64,000 nt of DNA, from contig NZ_FOSV01000013.1 of the NCBI RefSeq assembly GCF_900114375.1, positions 1 to 64,000 on the forward strand, written 5' to 3'. The position numbers and the translations under genes were made by a program. Source of the stretch: Methylorubrum salsuginis (lineage in GTDB: Bacteria; Pseudomonadota; Alphaproteobacteria; Rhizobiales; Beijerinckiaceae). The notes below the pieces were generated by a model, which saw nothing but the letters and a program-made list of their open reading frames with translations, did not search any database and was not told where the DNA came from. Below, one piece after another: positions 53,801-64,000 of the stretch. Numbering within the stretch: the first letter of the stretch is position 1; every line of letters begins with the position of its first letter.

Positions 53801-54955
53801 TTATGCCGGCCCGGCGTCGATCCGCATGCGGAAGATCGCGTAGGGCGGCTGTTGCCGGTCCACGCCGCCATTGTGTTCCGGGCGGCGATTCGCCTGGGCG
53901 GCGGTGAGGTAGAGCCAGCCGTCCGCGGTGATCCAGAACGTGTCGGGCCAGACCAAGTTCGGGTCGCGGGCGATGACCTCGATCCGCCCGTCCGGGTCGC
54001 GGCGGCCGATGGCGTCGAACTCCTGAAGGCTGAGATAGACCCGGTCGCGGGAATCGGCGGCGAGCCCGCCGGTCAGGCCCTTCTCGCCGAGGTCGCGCAC
54101 GGTCTCGGCCACCGCCGCGTCATCGCGGGCGGGATCGAGCAGCGCGGCGGTCTCGACCGCGTAGAGGCGCCGGCTTATCAGCGGCGTATAATACAGCCGC
54201 GTGCCGTCGGGGCTGAGCGCGAGGCCGTTGGCCCCGCCCTGGATCGGGCTCGTCGTCCCGTTGGCCTTGCGCTTCAGCAGGACGCGGCCCTCGACGATCT
54301 TCAGCGTGCCCTCGACCGATCGCGTGCTGGCATGGCCGGAAAGCCGCCGCAGGGCCCGGCCGCTCGCGAGATCGACGGCAATCAGCGCCCCCGCGCCGTC
54401 CTGGCCCTGGTCGGTGATGTAGGCGACCTCGCGGCCCGGCCGCGCATCGACCCGCAGGTCGTTGAGCGACGAGGTTTTCGTCACGACGTCCTGCAACGGA
54501 ATCGTGCGGGTGGTCGCATTCGTCGCCGGATCGATGCAGACGAGCTTGGCCGCCCCCGGCACCGGTTCGCCGGAGGAGGCCATCAGCCCGGCATCGAGCA
54601 GCCACAGGCGTCCCTGCCGATCCACCACACCGTTGGGGACATGGAACAGCCGCTCACCGGCCTTGGCCGGATCGGGGTTGTTGGCCGTCTCGCTCGGATA
54701 GGGCACGACGCGGCCATCCGGAAAAACCTCGCCCGCGGTGAAGATCGTGCGCTCGTCGAAGCGGGGCATGAACAGGAACATCCGGCCGTCCGGGGCCAGG
54801 GTCAGCCCGGTCGGCGTCGTCGGCGCCTGGGCGGCGACGAAGAGTTCGAGCGGACCGGTGCCGGGCTCGGACCTCGCCGGGCGCAGTCCGAGAAGGTTTG
54901 CGGCGAAGAGGCCTGCCGCGCCGCCGAGAAGACGGCGGCGTTCGACTTGCATCAT
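53801..54955 (-). CDS. exported beta-propeller (major royal jelly/yellow-type) protein
   Basis: 384 residues. A twin-arginine-like signal (ERRRLLGGAAGLFAANLLGL) leads to a beta-propeller: APTTPTGLTLAPDGRMFLFMPRFDE, FHVPNGVVDRQGRLWLLDAG, AYITDQGQDGAGALIAVDLASGRALRRL, GGANGLALSPDGTRLYYTPLISRRLY and NLVWPDTFWITADGWLYLTAAQ. The pattern fits the MRJP/Yellow superfamily found in some bacteria. Function unknown. ATG 54955 has GAAGGG seven bases upstream; a GTG at 54970 overlaps the neighbour's stop (GTGA), so the two genes are coupled. Confidence 0.76.
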   Translation of the reverse strand: MMQVERRRLLGGAAGLFAANLLGLRPARSEPGTGPLELFVAAQAPTTPTGLTLAPDGRMFLFMPRFDERTIFTAGEVFPDGRVVPYPSETANNPDPAKAGERLFHVPNGVVDRQGRLWLLDAGLMASSGEPVPGAAKLVCIDPATNATTRTIPLQDVVTKTSSLNDLRVDARPGREVAYITDQGQDGAGALIAVDLASGRALRRLSGHASTRSVEGTLKIVEGRVLLKRKANGTTSPIQGGANGLALSPDGTRLYYTPLISRRLYAVETAALLDPARDDAAVAETVRDLGEKGLTGGLAADSRDRVYLSLQEFDAIGRRDPDGRIEVIARDPNLVWPDTFWITADGWLYLTAAQANRRPEHNGGVDRQQPPYAIFRMRIDAGPA

Positions 54956-54966
54956 CCCGGAACCCT

Positions 54967-55932
54967 TCACGCCGGAATCCCGGCGCCGCGCACCCGCATC
55001 TCGATCGCCAGCACCTTCGGGCCGGCGCAGATATAGAGCCGGCGCCCATCCGGGCCGCCGAAGGCGATGTTGGCGCAGGGACCCTCCGTCGGGATGCGGC
55101 CGAGGAAGGCGCCGGCCGGGCTCCAGATGCGCACACCGTCATCGGTTCCGGCATAGACCCGGCCCTCCATGTCGGTCTTGAGCCCATCGGGAACGCCGGA
55201 TTCGAGCCGGGCGAAGACGCGTCCGTTGGTCAGGCTCCCGCCTGAAACATCGAAGGCCCGGATGGTCCGCGGCCGCGATCCGTCGGGCGCCTGGCCGCTC
55301 TCCGCCACGTAGAGGACGCGCCCGTCGGGCGAGAAGGCGAGACCGTTGGGCTGATGGAAATCGGTGGCCGCCGCCGCGAGCGTGCCGTCCGGCGCGAGGC
55401 GGTAGACGAAGCTCCCGGCCTGTTCCGAGGCGCGCGGCTCGCCCTCCGAGGCTTGGGTGATGCCGTAGGTCGGATCGGTGAACCACACGGCCCCGTCGCC
55501 CGCCACGGCGGCGTCGTTGGGCGAGTTGAGCCGGCCGCCTCGGTAGCGCTCGGCCAGCACCGTGAACGATCCGTCGGCCTCTTGGCGCACCACGCGGCCG
55601 GTGCGGTGCTGGCAGGTGATGAGCCGCCCTCTTGCGTCCAGGGTGTTGCCGTTGGCGTTCTCGGAGGGCGCGCGAAAGACTTCCGGAGTTCCGCCGTCGG
55701 GGATGCGGATCATCCGGTTGCGGCGGACATCGCTGAAAACGAGGCTGTCGAGCGCCGGCACCCAGACCGGCCCCTCGCACCATTCCCCGTCCGAATAAAG
55801 CGTCCGCACCTCCGCCCCCGGGGCGAGGATCGCAGCGAGCCCGTCGGCGGCACGGGCCGCGAGGGGCGCCAGCAGCGCCAAGCCGAGGAGCGGGCGGCGG
55901 GTGAGGCCGCGGGTGGAGGCGGGGTCCGTCAT
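54967..55932 (-). CDS. SMP-30/gluconolactonase-family secreted protein
   Basis: 321 residues. Signal peptide TRRPLLGLALLAPLAARAADG. The six-bladed propeller core has SDGEWCEGPVWVPALDSLVFSDV (metal Glu), ENANGNTLDARGRLITCQHRTGRV, GGRLNSPNDAAVAGDGAVWFTDPTYG (metal Asn), FHQPNGLAFSPDGRVLYVAESG and GVPDGLKTDMEGRVYAG (Asp). These are the gluconolactonase metal residues, so a lactone hydrolase activity on a sugar lactone in the periplasm is plausible. It precedes the MRJP-type gene on the same strand and the two probably form an operon. Confidence 0.83.
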   Translation of the reverse strand: MTDPASTRGLTRRPLLGLALLAPLAARAADGLAAILAPGAEVRTLYSDGEWCEGPVWVPALDSLVFSDVRRNRMIRIPDGGTPEVFRAPSENANGNTLDARGRLITCQHRTGRVVRQEADGSFTVLAERYRGGRLNSPNDAAVAGDGAVWFTDPTYGITQASEGEPRASEQAGSFVYRLAPDGTLAAAATDFHQPNGLAFSPDGRVLYVAESGQAPDGSRPRTIRAFDVSGGSLTNGRVFARLESGVPDGLKTDMEGRVYAGTDDGVRIWSPAGAFLGRIPTEGPCANIAFGGPDGRRLYICAGPKVLAIEMRVRGAGIPA

Positions 55933-56055
55933 CGCCCGGCCAACGCGCCGGGTGGGCGAAGGCTCCGGTCGGCGAGACTCCGTTAGGGATGGCGCGCTAG
56001 AATACCGCCCCACGCCGGAGGGCCTCCGCGGTCGGCCATCGAAGCGAAAAAATCC

Positions 56056-57966
56056 GTGCGCTACCCGCCCCATATCCTCGAAGAAATCCGCACCCGGCTG
56101 CCCGCCTCCGACGTGGTCGGGCGGCGGGTGAAGCTGAAGAAGGCCGGCCGGGAATGGCGCGGCCTGTCGCCGTTCAACGCGGAGAAGTCGCCCAGCTTCT
56201 ACGTGAACGACCAGAAGCAGTTCTACCACTGCTTCTCCAGCGGCAAGCACGGCGACATCTTCACCTTCGTGATGGAGACGGAAGGACTCAGCTTCCCCGA
56301 GGCCGTCGAGCGGCTGGCGGGCGAGGCCGGCGTCAGCCTGCCGAAGATGACCGTCGAGAGCGAGCAGGCCGAGGCCCGGCGCACCGGCGCGCTGGAGATC
56401 ATGGAACTCGCCGCCCTCTATTTCGAGGAGCAGTTGCGGGGTCCCCAAGGGGGCGACGCAAGAGCCTATCTCGACCGTCGCGGCCTCGGCGACGGCACGC
56501 GGAAAAAATTCCGCCTCGGCTATGCCGGGAGCGCCCGCTACGGCCTGCGCGACCACCTCGCCGCCAAGGGCGTCGAGCGCGACACGATGCTCGAACTCGG
56601 GCTCCTGGCCACCGCCGAAGGCGTCGCCGTGCCCTACGACAAGTTCCGCGACCGGGTGATGTTTCCGATCCGCGACGTGCGCGGCCGGGTCGTCGCCTTC
56701 GGCGGCCGGGCGATGCAGGCCGAGGCCAAGGCCAAGTACATGAACTCGCCGGAGACGCCGCTCTTCCACAAGGGGCGGATGCTCTACAACCTCGATCTGG
56801 CCCGCAAGGCCGCCCACGACCGCTCGCGGATCGTCGCGGTGGAAGGCTATGTCGACGTCATCGCCATGACGCTGGCGGGCTTTCCCGAGACGGTGGCGCC
56901 GCTCGGCACGGCGCTGACCGAGGACCAGCTCGCCCTGCTCTGGCGCCATGCCGACGAGCCGATCCTCTGCTTCGACGGCGACGGCGCCGGCCAGCGCGCC
57001 GCCTTCCGGGCGCTCGACGTGGCGCTGCCGATGCTGGAGCCGGGCAAATCCCTGCGGGTCGCGATGCTGCCGGGGGGGCAGGACCCGGACGACCTCGCCC
57101 GTTCCGGGGGCGCTGCGGCGATCGACGCGGTGCTGGCCTCCGCCCAGCCCCTCGTCGACGTGCTGTGGGCCCGCGAGACCGAGGCCGGTCCCCTCGACAC
57201 GCCCGAGCGCCGGGCGGGTCTGGCCAAGACCCTGCGCGAGGCGGTGGCCGGCATCCGCGACGAGACCGTGCGCCGCTTCTACCGCGACGAGATCGACGGG
57301 CGCCTGCGTTCCCTCTCGGGAGGACGGCCAGAACGCGCGGAGGGCGGTTACGCCGCCGGGCCGCGCCCTCCCCGCACGCCGTTCCAGCGCCGCCCGCGCC
57401 CCGGCGATCCGCCGTCCTCGCCGCGCATCGTCACCGGCTTCAACCCGCTCCTGAAGGTGACGGCGCCCGTGCCGGCGCAGGGCGGGCGGGCGGCCAAGCG
57501 CGAGGCGATGATCGTCGCGAGCCTACTCGCCCACCCCGAACTGCTCGGGATCGAGGAGGAGGCGCTCGCGGCCCTCGAACTCGTCAACCCGGACGCGCAG
57601 GCCCTGCGCGACGTGCTGCTGGACCGCGCGGCCGAAGTCGATGCGCCGGAACCCGAACTGATGGAATCACGCCTGCGCCGCGCCGGACTCGAGGAATCGC
57701 ATGCGCGGCTGACCGCCCTGGTCAATCCCGGCGACCGCTGGATGCTCGATCCGCATGCCGACCCGCAGCGTCTGGAACATACCCTGCACCAGGCTGTGAT
57801 CTTGCATAGACAGTCGGGAGCGCTACATAGCGAACTCCACCAAGCCGAGCGCGCCCTTGCCGAGGATGGGTCCGAGGCCAATTTCGCGTGGCTCTGCGAC
57901 GTGCAGCAGCAACTCGCGGTGATCGCCGCAGCCGAGGCGGAAGCGGAGGTCGCCCGGGACGAATGA
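56056..57966 (+). CDS. dnaG: DNA primase
   Basis: 636-residue primase that makes RNA primers for replication. The N-terminal zinc-finger fold is present by alignment ([21 protein letters not shown] and [11 protein letters not shown]), but the usual four ligands Cys-His-Cys-Cys read Ser38, Asn41, Cys59 and Ser62, so zinc cannot be bound normally. The RNA polymerase domain has [24 protein letters not shown] (TOPRIM Glu near 264) and [13 protein letters not shown] helicase-binding C terminus follows. GTG is the start (56056). It sits 211 bases upstream of rpoD, the standard macromolecular-synthesis arrangement. Confidence 0.95.
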   Translation: MRYPPHILEEIRTRLPASDVVGRRVKLKKAGREWRGLSPFNAEKSPSFYVNDQKQFYHCFSSGKHGDIFTFVMETEGLSFPEAVERLAGEAGVSLPKMTVESEQAEARRTGALEIMELAALYFEEQLRGPQGGDARAYLDRRGLGDGTRKKFRLGYAGSARYGLRDHLAAKGVERDTMLELGLLATAEGVAVPYDKFRDRVMFPIRDVRGRVVAFGGRAMQAEAKAKYMNSPETPLFHKGRMLYNLDLARKAAHDRSRIVAVEGYVDVIAMTLAGFPETVAPLGTALTEDQLALLWRHADEPILCFDGDGAGQRAAFRALDVALPMLEPGKSLRVAMLPGGQDPDDLARSGGAAAIDAVLASAQPLVDVLWARETEAGPLDTPERRAGLAKTLREAVAGIRDETVRRFYRDEIDGRLRSLSGGRPERAEGGYAAGPRPPRTPFQRRPRPGDPPSSPRIVTGFNPLLKVTAPVPAQGGRAAKREAMIVASLLAHPELLGIEEEALAALELVNPDAQALRDVLLDRAAEVDAPEPELMESRLRRAGLEESHARLTALVNPGDRWMLDPHADPQRLEHTLHQAVILHRQSGALHSELHQAERALAEDGSEANFAWLCDVQQQLAVIAAAEAEAEVARDE

Positions 57967-58177
57967 TTTCGCGCGAGCGTGGCCCCGCTGCGATGGCGGC
58001 AGGCCGGCCGTTATGGTTAACGGACGGTCAAGGGGCGTAACGCTAGAGCGAATGCAACGAGAATCGGCGCGGGCACTCGACAAGCGCGCCATTCCACTAC
58101 ATTGCGACGTGTCTTTCGCGGGAAGCGCGTGGGCCTCCCGAAGGTCCGGCCGCCGCCACGAGAACAATAGGCTGAGC

Positions 58178-60178
<2,001 letters not shown>

Positions 60179-60184
60179 TCGGAC

Positions 60185-60215
60185 GCGAGCCGACGCCCTC
60201 ACGGTGTCGGCTCGC
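60185..60215 (+). terminator. rpoD terminator hairpin
   Basis: GCGAGCCGACGCC pairs with GGTGTCGGCTCGC (13 bp, one G-U) around CTCAC; TTGC follows. It starts six bases after the rpoD stop. The T-run is short. Confidence 0.7.
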
Positions 60216-60244
60216 TTGCTCGCCGCGATGGGACGCGAGGCTTC

Positions 60245-61600
60245 ATGCACGGCGGAGGCCGATCCCAGCGCGGTCGAGGCGGGCGCCTCGCATCGATCCT
60301 GATGGCCGCGTTGCTGGCTGCATCCTCTCTGGCCATGGCCGAACCCGACACAGCGACGGAACGCGATACGGCTCGAGCCTATCTCGATGATCGGTCCCCC
60401 TTTCTCGAGAAGGGCGCCGAACCGCCGGGTCGCTCCGTCCCGAACCCGGACGGCAAGGGGCATCGCTGGGAAGGCGCGACGGGCTGGCGTACCCGCCACG
60501 GTGAGGCCGTCGTCCGCTGGAGCCTCGGCAACCCTCGCGACGTGACCGGCGCGCGCCTGCCCGACGGCACGCGCGGCGACGTCGAGCATGTGCTGGATCA
60601 CGGCTTCCGCCGCCGGGTTACCGGCGCGAGGCGGTGGATCTACGGGACGATCGACATCCGTCCCAACGAGGTGGCGTTCACGGACGCCCCGATGCAGCCC
60701 GCCTACACGCCACCGCTACCGGGCGACGAGCCGAATTTGGAGCGGAGGCTCGCGGGCGATCCCGCCTTTCTCGCCGCGCTTCGGGACGACCGCTTCGCTC
60801 AGGCGACGTACATCGTCCTGAAGGATCACGAGTTCGTTCGGCTGTCCGATCTCGGCACGTGGTCCTGCGGCGACAGGCAGGCGGCACGCATCGTGGCCGA
60901 CCTCCGCGGCGTCGGCGAGAGCTATCAGGACTACTTCCTGCGTGACGACTTTCCCGAGAGATGGCCCGACGACCGGCCGCGTCGCGAGGCGCAGCTGCGC
61001 CAATTGATCCAAGCCCTGGAGCTGGCGGCCGCCGCTGAGATGCCGTTCGACGTTCCGCTCTGGGCTCGGTTCGACGGCAAGACCATTGAAACGCCGGAGC
61101 AGGCGGAACGCGCCAAGCAGCAGATGCGCGAAGTCTTCGAGCGATCCAAGCCGCTCGGCGACGCTCGCCTCGCGGCACTCAAGGCGCAGCTCGCCGAGGT
61201 CCAGGAGCCTACCGGCGCAACAGTGATGACGTCCTTGCGCGGCCATCTCGATCGTCTCGGGTGGCGGACGGTCAACCCGGACGACGAACGTCGCATGGGC
61301 ACCGAGGCCATGAAAGCGGGCTTGGCGCTTCTGGAGGACATCAAGCAGTTGGAGGCTCTGCCTCCGGCTGCGCCGGGCCCCTGGTGGAAGGAGAATCCAC
61401 CACCGAAGTTCGGCATGGGGGCGGTCGCCACGCGGCGGTTGGCGGGACTGACACCCGACGAGCGCGCCGTCTGGCTAGGGCTGGACGCGCGCATCGCGGC
61501 GCTGGCCGCAAGCGGGAGAGTCAGCCAATCGCAATACGATGCCCTCCGGGCCCGCGATCGGGCCATCCGGATCCGTGTCGGCGGCTACGCCAAACCCTGA
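60245..61600 (+). CDS. large secreted protein, unrecognised family
   Basis: 451 residues. Signal peptide RLASILMAALLAASSLAMAE, then no recognised domain. Conspicuous stretches are DRSPFLEKGAEPPGRSVPNPDGKGHRWEG, RTRHGEAVVRWSLGNPRD, RRRVTGARRWIYGTIDIRPNEVAFTD, FAQATYIVLKDHEFVRLSDLGTWSCG and a helical C-terminal half with EQAERAKQQMREVFERSKPLGDARLAALKAQLAEVQE and PWWKENPPPKFGMGAVATRRLAGLTPDERAVW. Only one Cys remains in the mature form. Many Arg, Asp and Trp residues suggest a folded extracytoplasmic protein. Codon use looks like the neighbours. Context gives no clue to its role. Confidence 0.6.
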   Translation: MHGGGRSQRGRGGRLASILMAALLAASSLAMAEPDTATERDTARAYLDDRSPFLEKGAEPPGRSVPNPDGKGHRWEGATGWRTRHGEAVVRWSLGNPRDVTGARLPDGTRGDVEHVLDHGFRRRVTGARRWIYGTIDIRPNEVAFTDAPMQPAYTPPLPGDEPNLERRLAGDPAFLAALRDDRFAQATYIVLKDHEFVRLSDLGTWSCGDRQAARIVADLRGVGESYQDYFLRDDFPERWPDDRPRREAQLRQLIQALELAAAAEMPFDVPLWARFDGKTIETPEQAERAKQQMREVFERSKPLGDARLAALKAQLAEVQEPTGATVMTSLRGHLDRLGWRTVNPDDERRMGTEAMKAGLALLEDIKQLEALPPAAPGPWWKENPPPKFGMGAVATRRLAGLTPDERAVWLGLDARIAALAASGRVSQSQYDALRARDRAIRIRVGGYAKP

Positions 61601-61780
61601 CGGGTTTCGCATCGGTCCGCGGCACCTCGGTTCGTTCCTATGCGCCGTGAGGTGTTTTAGGGGTCGCGCCGAAAGGTTCCTGCCCACGTCACAAAAAACT
61701 CAACCTTCCCCGGCATCCCAACAGCTCACGAGGCCGGGGACGCCAGAATCACCGGCCGGCTCGATTTGGGGGTTTGCCGG

Positions 61781-62155
61781 ATGACGTTCGACGACGCGCG
61801 CGACGACTTCTCGCGCCTGCACCGCCAGTTCACGCTGCATCTCGGAGTGGCGGTCGGCCTGTCGTGGCTGACGGCGCTCTACGCGGCGGCGAACGCCCCG
61901 TGGGTGCGCAACATCCGGGCGCTGATCGACCCCGCCGGCCCGCTCCGGGTCGAGAGCACGTTGTCCTACCTGTTCGTGCTGCCGGCCGTTCTGACCTTCG
62001 CCTGGGCCTCGGCCTATTTCGGCCGCGAGACCATGCGCCGGTTCCAGACCCTGCCGAACCAGACTCTCGAATTCGCCGCCGCCGCGGCCGTCGCCTTCGG
62101 CGTGTTCTACCTGTCGATCGACCGGGCCGTCGCGGTCCTCCTGGCAGGGTTCTAA
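61781..62155 (+). CDS. small integral membrane protein, unknown function
   Basis: 124 residues, three probable transmembrane helices: FTLHLGVAVGLSWLTALYAAA, LSYLFVLPAVLTFAWASAYF and EFAAAAAVAFGVFYLSIDRAVAVLLAG. Short charged loops (DDARDDFSRLHRQ at the N terminus, YFGRETMRRFQTLPN). No family recognised. ATG 61781 is chosen; a TTG 15 bases earlier is in frame. Its stop overlaps the stop of the convergent heparinase-family gene by four bases. Confidence 0.6.
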   Translation: MTFDDARDDFSRLHRQFTLHLGVAVGLSWLTALYAAANAPWVRNIRALIDPAGPLRVESTLSYLFVLPAVLTFAWASAYFGRETMRRFQTLPNQTLEFAAAAAVAFGVFYLSIDRAVAVLLAGF

Positions 62156-64000
62156 CCGCCTTCCACGAGGCGCCGCACAGTCTCCGTCCCGAGCAGGCGA
62201 ACGAGGCGGCGCTCCGCCTCCCCATCGGTGGCGACGATCATGCCGCCGCAGACGCTTCCGCGGCCGGTGAAGGCGTAGCGCAGGACCGGGGCGGCCCGAA
62301 GGCTGCCATTGCCCGCGGCCACGAAGCCCTGCATCCGCCCCGGCCGGTCGCTGCGCCCGATCACCACGTCCAGGCCGGCCCCTTGGCCCGTCACGGTCCA
62401 GGGCTGGAAATCGAGCCGTCCGCCCTCCTGCCGGGCGAGCGCGCGACGGGGGCCGGACAGGGCCACGAGCGTCTCGGGCGGCAGGTGCAGCAATCCTTCG
62501 AACGAAACCGCCCGGACCTCCGCATCGCCGCGCCGCACGAAGCGGTCGAGCACGGCGAGCCCGCTCAGATCGTCGAGGATGACGAAGAAGCGCGCATGGG
62601 CGTAGTCCGGCCCGTGGACGTTGCTCGCAAATCCCAGGACCCGCGCCCCATCGAGGTCGAACCGCGCAGTGGGCCACGCCCGTCCCGCCATCGGCTCACG
62701 GCCATCGGGGATCGCGACGTTGTGGGCGCGGGGCGAGAGCAGGAAATGGCGCGCCGCGCCCGTCTCGACGCCCTCGCCGCCGCCCTCGACGATCCAGCGT
62801 GATCCGCCCGTCGCGAAGACGAAGGAAGTGCAGTCGCGGTGCTCCTGCGGCGTTTGGCCGGCATGCTGGCAGGCAAAGGAGGCCCAACCCCGCTCCGGCC
62901 CGTCGTAGCGCAGAGCCGTGACGTCGGCCGCCTCCGCCGCCGGCTCCGTCGATGCTTCGTCCCGGGCGGCGACGAGGTCGCCGGCCTCCGCTTGAAGCAG
63001 CCGGGCGATCCAGCCGGCCTGGTCGAGGCTCGTCGCGCCGTCGCCGAAGGGCGGCAGCCGCCCGCCCGGATCGACGAGGTGGGCGAGGCCGGGCAGGGCG
63101 GCGGCGACGCGGACGGCGAGGGTCGGGCCGGGCGCCGCCTCGCCCAAGGCTTCGGCGAGGCCGCGGCCATGGCCCAGAAGGTCGAGCCGGCGCTGAAGCG
63201 CCGATTCGGCGAAGGCGCCGTCGGCGCCCAGGAGCGCGTCGAAGCCCTGGTCCAGGCTGCGGCGGGCCAGCGTCTCCCAGAATGCCGCGAAGGGGAAGGC
63301 GGGCAGCGCGCGGGCGAGCGCCAGCAGGGCGGCGGCGGACTGGATGCCGGGAAGCCCGCGGGCGAGCGTGTTCTGCCCGACGATCTCGGCCAGGGCAAAA
63401 CCGTGCCGCGCGGCCTCCGCCGCGACGGCACCGCGCGGCACGGCCTCGTCGCGGAGCAGATGCGCCAGCACCTCGCCGCGGGGGGCGAGCGCGGCCGGAT
63501 GCAGGCTCAGCGGATCGCTCGGCTGGCCCCAGGGATTGGCCGCCGACCAGGCGGCGGCAAGCTCCGCGGGACGCCCGGCCCCCTCGGTCTGCCCGACGAG
63601 CGGCAGGAGCCATGCCAGCGACTGGTAGGCGAGCCGCCACGCGACCGAGCGAAACGGATCCTCGCGCCAGTTCGGCGCTTCCGGCAGTGACCATTCGGGC
63701 AGGCCGGCAAGGCTCAGCGCAACGCCGCCCTCCGGATCGAGCCGGGCCGTTCGATCGGGACCGGCGCGCAAGGCGCGGGCGCGGGCGAGCGGCGCGACCG
63801 TCGCCCCCTCCCCTGCCGGCGCGAGCCAGCCCGCCGCGGCATCCTCGGGCAGACCGAGCCGGTCGGCGAGGCGGGCGAGGAAGGCGGGCGCGTCGAGGGC
63901 GTCCTCGCCGCACAGGCTCTCCAGGCGGAACGCGTCCTCCAACGCCAGTTCGAGCACGCCGATCAGTTCGGCGCCCGTCGGCTTCGTCGCATCCTCCCAG
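62152..64000 (-). CDS. heparinase II/III-family protein (5' end beyond the window)
   Basis: At least 615 residues; the frame is open through base 64000, so the start is outside. The N-terminal part is an alpha-helical toroid (DPFRSVAWRLAYQSLAWLLPLVG, NPWGQPSDPLSLHPAALAPRGEVLAHLLRDE). The C-terminal beta-rich heparinase II/III-like part has GGRLPPFGDGATSLDQAGW, RYDGPERGWASFACQHAGQTPQEHRDCTSFVFATGG, FLLSPRAHNVAIPDG and ARFFVILDDLSGLAVLDRF. Such proteins cleave or bind uronic-acid polysaccharides. Whether this one is catalytic cannot be judged. It is not in a polysaccharide-lyase operon that can be seen. Confidence 0.78.
   Translation of the reverse strand, partial: WEDATKPTGAELIGVLELALEDAFRLESLCGEDALDAPAFLARLADRLGLPEDAAAGWLAPAGEGATVAPLARARALRAGPDRTARLDPEGGVALSLAGLPEWSLPEAPNWREDPFRSVAWRLAYQSLAWLLPLVGQTEGAGRPAELAAAWSAANPWGQPSDPLSLHPAALAPRGEVLAHLLRDEAVPRGAVAAEAARHGFALAEIVGQNTLARGLPGIQSAAALLALARALPAFPFAAFWETLARRSLDQGFDALLGADGAFAESALQRRLDLLGHGRGLAEALGEAAPGPTLAVRVAAALPGLAHLVDPGGRLPPFGDGATSLDQAGWIARLLQAEAGDLVAARDEASTEPAAEAADVTALRYDGPERGWASFACQHAGQTPQEHRDCTSFVFATGGSRWIVEGGGEGVETGAARHFLLSPRAHNVAIPDGREPMAGRAWPTARFDLDGARVLGFASNVHGPDYAHARFFVILDDLSGLAVLDRFVRRGDAEVRAVSFEGLLHLPPETLVALSGPRRALARQEGGRLDFQPWTVTGQGAGLDVVIGRSDRPGRMQGFVAAGNGSLRAAPVLRYAFTGRGSVCGGMIVATDGEAERRLVRLLGTETVRRLVEGG

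Overview
The window is GC-rich chromosomal DNA (roughly 70% G+C by eye) from an alphaproteobacterium. The gene set points to Methylobacterium/Methylorubrum or a close relative in the Rhizobiales. Supporting features are a YdeP-type molybdopterin oxidoreductase resembling the FDH4 formate dehydrogenase of methylotrophs, a SWIB protein with a lysine-rich tail, carA divergent from yqeY near dnaG-rpoD, a primase whose zinc-site cysteines are mostly replaced, DUF2093 and DUF2147 proteins, and a CTTG-N18-CTTATAT heat-shock promoter. The species call is an inference; no 16S rRNA gene is present.

Layout. 1-1.5 kb: an IS1182-like insertion sequence with terminal inverted repeats. 1.7-3.7 kb: a MotA/TolQ/ExbB-like and OmpA-like envelope pair, followed by two REP-like palindromes. 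4.4-7.9 kb: the complete dTDP-L-rhamnose operon rfbCBDA, followed in the same direction by a spore-photoproduct-lyase-family radical SAM protein and a nucleoside deaminase. 9.5-15.8 kb: an NDUFS4-like complex I subunit, tRNA-Pro(TGG), a glutathione transferase and assorted metabolic enzymes. 15.9-19.8 kb: SWIB protein, two PRC-barrel proteins, a lipoprotein and an MFS transporter, with two EcfG-like (general stress) promoters between SWIB and PRC. 20-23 kb: ABC exporter and threonine aldolase. 23-23.7 kb: a small anomalous patch with a broken reading frame, strong hairpins and an orphan 110-residue gene.

23.8-30.4 kb: divergent osmoregulated periplasmic glucan genes mdoH and mdoG, a DUF4261 protein, a two-domain cold-shock protein and an orphan receiver protein. 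30.5-34.9 kb: metallophosphoesterase and an overlapping acyltransferase-waaA-lpxK cluster for lipid A/Kdo assembly. 35-38.3 kb: a tightly overlapping nucleoside salvage operon cdd-punA-deoC-deoA. 38.4-43.6 kb: a His-rich secreted protein, a phospholipid-methyltransferase-like enzyme, then dnaK and dnaJ separated by an unusual extra gene, with an RpoH-type promoter ahead of dnaK. 43.8-49.4 kb: an LprI-like secreted protein, the FDH4-like oxidoreductase with a free-standing sigma-factor region 1.1 protein, an adenylate/guanylate cyclase and a small secreted protein. 49.6-64 kb: AraC regulator, MFS transporter, carA, yqeY, two secreted beta-propeller proteins wedged before dnaG, then rpoD, a large unrecognised secreted protein, a small membrane protein and a partial heparinase II/III-family protein running off the right edge.

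Most of the window is ordinary core chromosome. The parts most worth a second look are the stand-alone sigma region 1.1 protein next to the formate-dehydrogenase-like enzyme, the extra gene coupled between dnaK and dnaJ, the degenerate hairpin-rich patch at 23.0-23.35 kb, and the SWIB/PRC divergent pair. No CRISPR array, prophage or clear defence island was seen.
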